DNA of 64,000 nucleotides from Leptospiraceae bacterium (GTDB lineage: Bacteria > Spirochaetota > Leptospiria > Leptospirales > Leptospiraceae). The notes under the pieces are model-generated. The model was given only the letters and a program-made list of their open reading frames with translations, searched no databases and was not told the origin of the DNA. The position numbers and the translations under genes were made by a program. The stretch spans positions 62,001 to 126,000 of the forward strand of contig JACKPB010000010.1 of assembly GCA_024233875.1 (NCBI GenBank), given 5' to 3'. Positions 63,972-64,000 of the stretch are shown here, one piece after another. The stretch's first letter is position 1, and each line of letters starts with the position of its first letter.

Positions 63972-64000
63972 GTCTTAGGTCTCTTAATGATTAATGCAGC

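Overview
The window looks like chromosomal DNA from a spirochaete of the Leptospiraceae, most likely Leptospira or a close relative. The evidence is indirect: AT-rich composition (roughly 40 percent G+C by eye), a flbD-motA-motB-fliL flagellar block, frequent TTG and GTG starts, several large chemoreceptors, outer-membrane barrel proteins, a KDO (LPS) gene, and multidomain kinase/ATPase and RimK-like ATP-grasp proteins. No tRNA, rRNA, CRISPR array, insertion sequence or prophage was recognised. Coding density is high and most neighbours overlap or sit within 40 bases, so most blocks look like operons.

Layout. 1-972: 5' part of a Ser/Thr kinase fused to an AAA ATPase, running off the left edge. 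1372-3979: NAD-domain protein, transglutaminase-like protein, glycosyltransferase. 4011-7175: flagellar stator operon followed by kdsB. 7182-9316 (minus): Sco1-like protein and a soluble-tail chemoreceptor. 9317-10003: long gap with a degenerate open frame. 10004-17778: pyrD, anti-sigma-type kinase, type III polyketide synthase, glycosyltransferase, polA and a stand-alone EAL phosphodiesterase. 17939-22662 (minus): outer-membrane barrel, SNF2 helicase and queE. 23007-26138: methyltransferase, membrane-anchored AraC regulator and a double hemerythrin protein. 26135-30905 (minus): a frameshifted fused isobutyryl-CoA mutase and a CoA-transferase. 31225-32412: nitroreductase-like protein.

The most coherent system is the minus-strand block 40035 to 32539: dabB, dabA, a small winged-helix regulator, a FabI-like reductase and ppc. 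DabB/DabA form an energised inorganic-carbon uptake system, and PEP carboxylase consumes bicarbonate, so the block reads as a bicarbonate uptake and anaplerotic fixation unit. Two near-identical 20-base palindromes, one about 45 bases before dabB and one about 50 bases before the regulator gene, are probable operators of that regulator. This is the strongest candidate for an undescribed regulatory circuit in the window.

40734-52888: FadL-like porin, rmuC, secreted metallopeptidase, acyl-CoA desaturase, then a minus-strand housekeeping run (panB, folK, DnaC-like ATPase, secA, glutamine amidotransferase, thioredoxin-like lipoprotein). 53097-56490: an omega-like acidic-tailed protein, a Maf/DUF115 protein split by a shift at a run of ten A, and a GMC oxidoreductase with a ferredoxin-like cysteine cluster. 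56961-63971: large dCACHE-type chemoreceptor, a possible 36-residue protein, macro-domain protein, an M64 peptidase lipoprotein with a laminin-B-like domain, and a RimK-like ATP-grasp protein.

Non-coding structure includes four copies of a 45-70 base dispersed repeat, all intergenic, and several hairpins that fit terminators between convergent genes. Two genes (icmF and the Maf-like gene) are broken by single-base shifts that may be real mutations, recoding sites or sequence errors.
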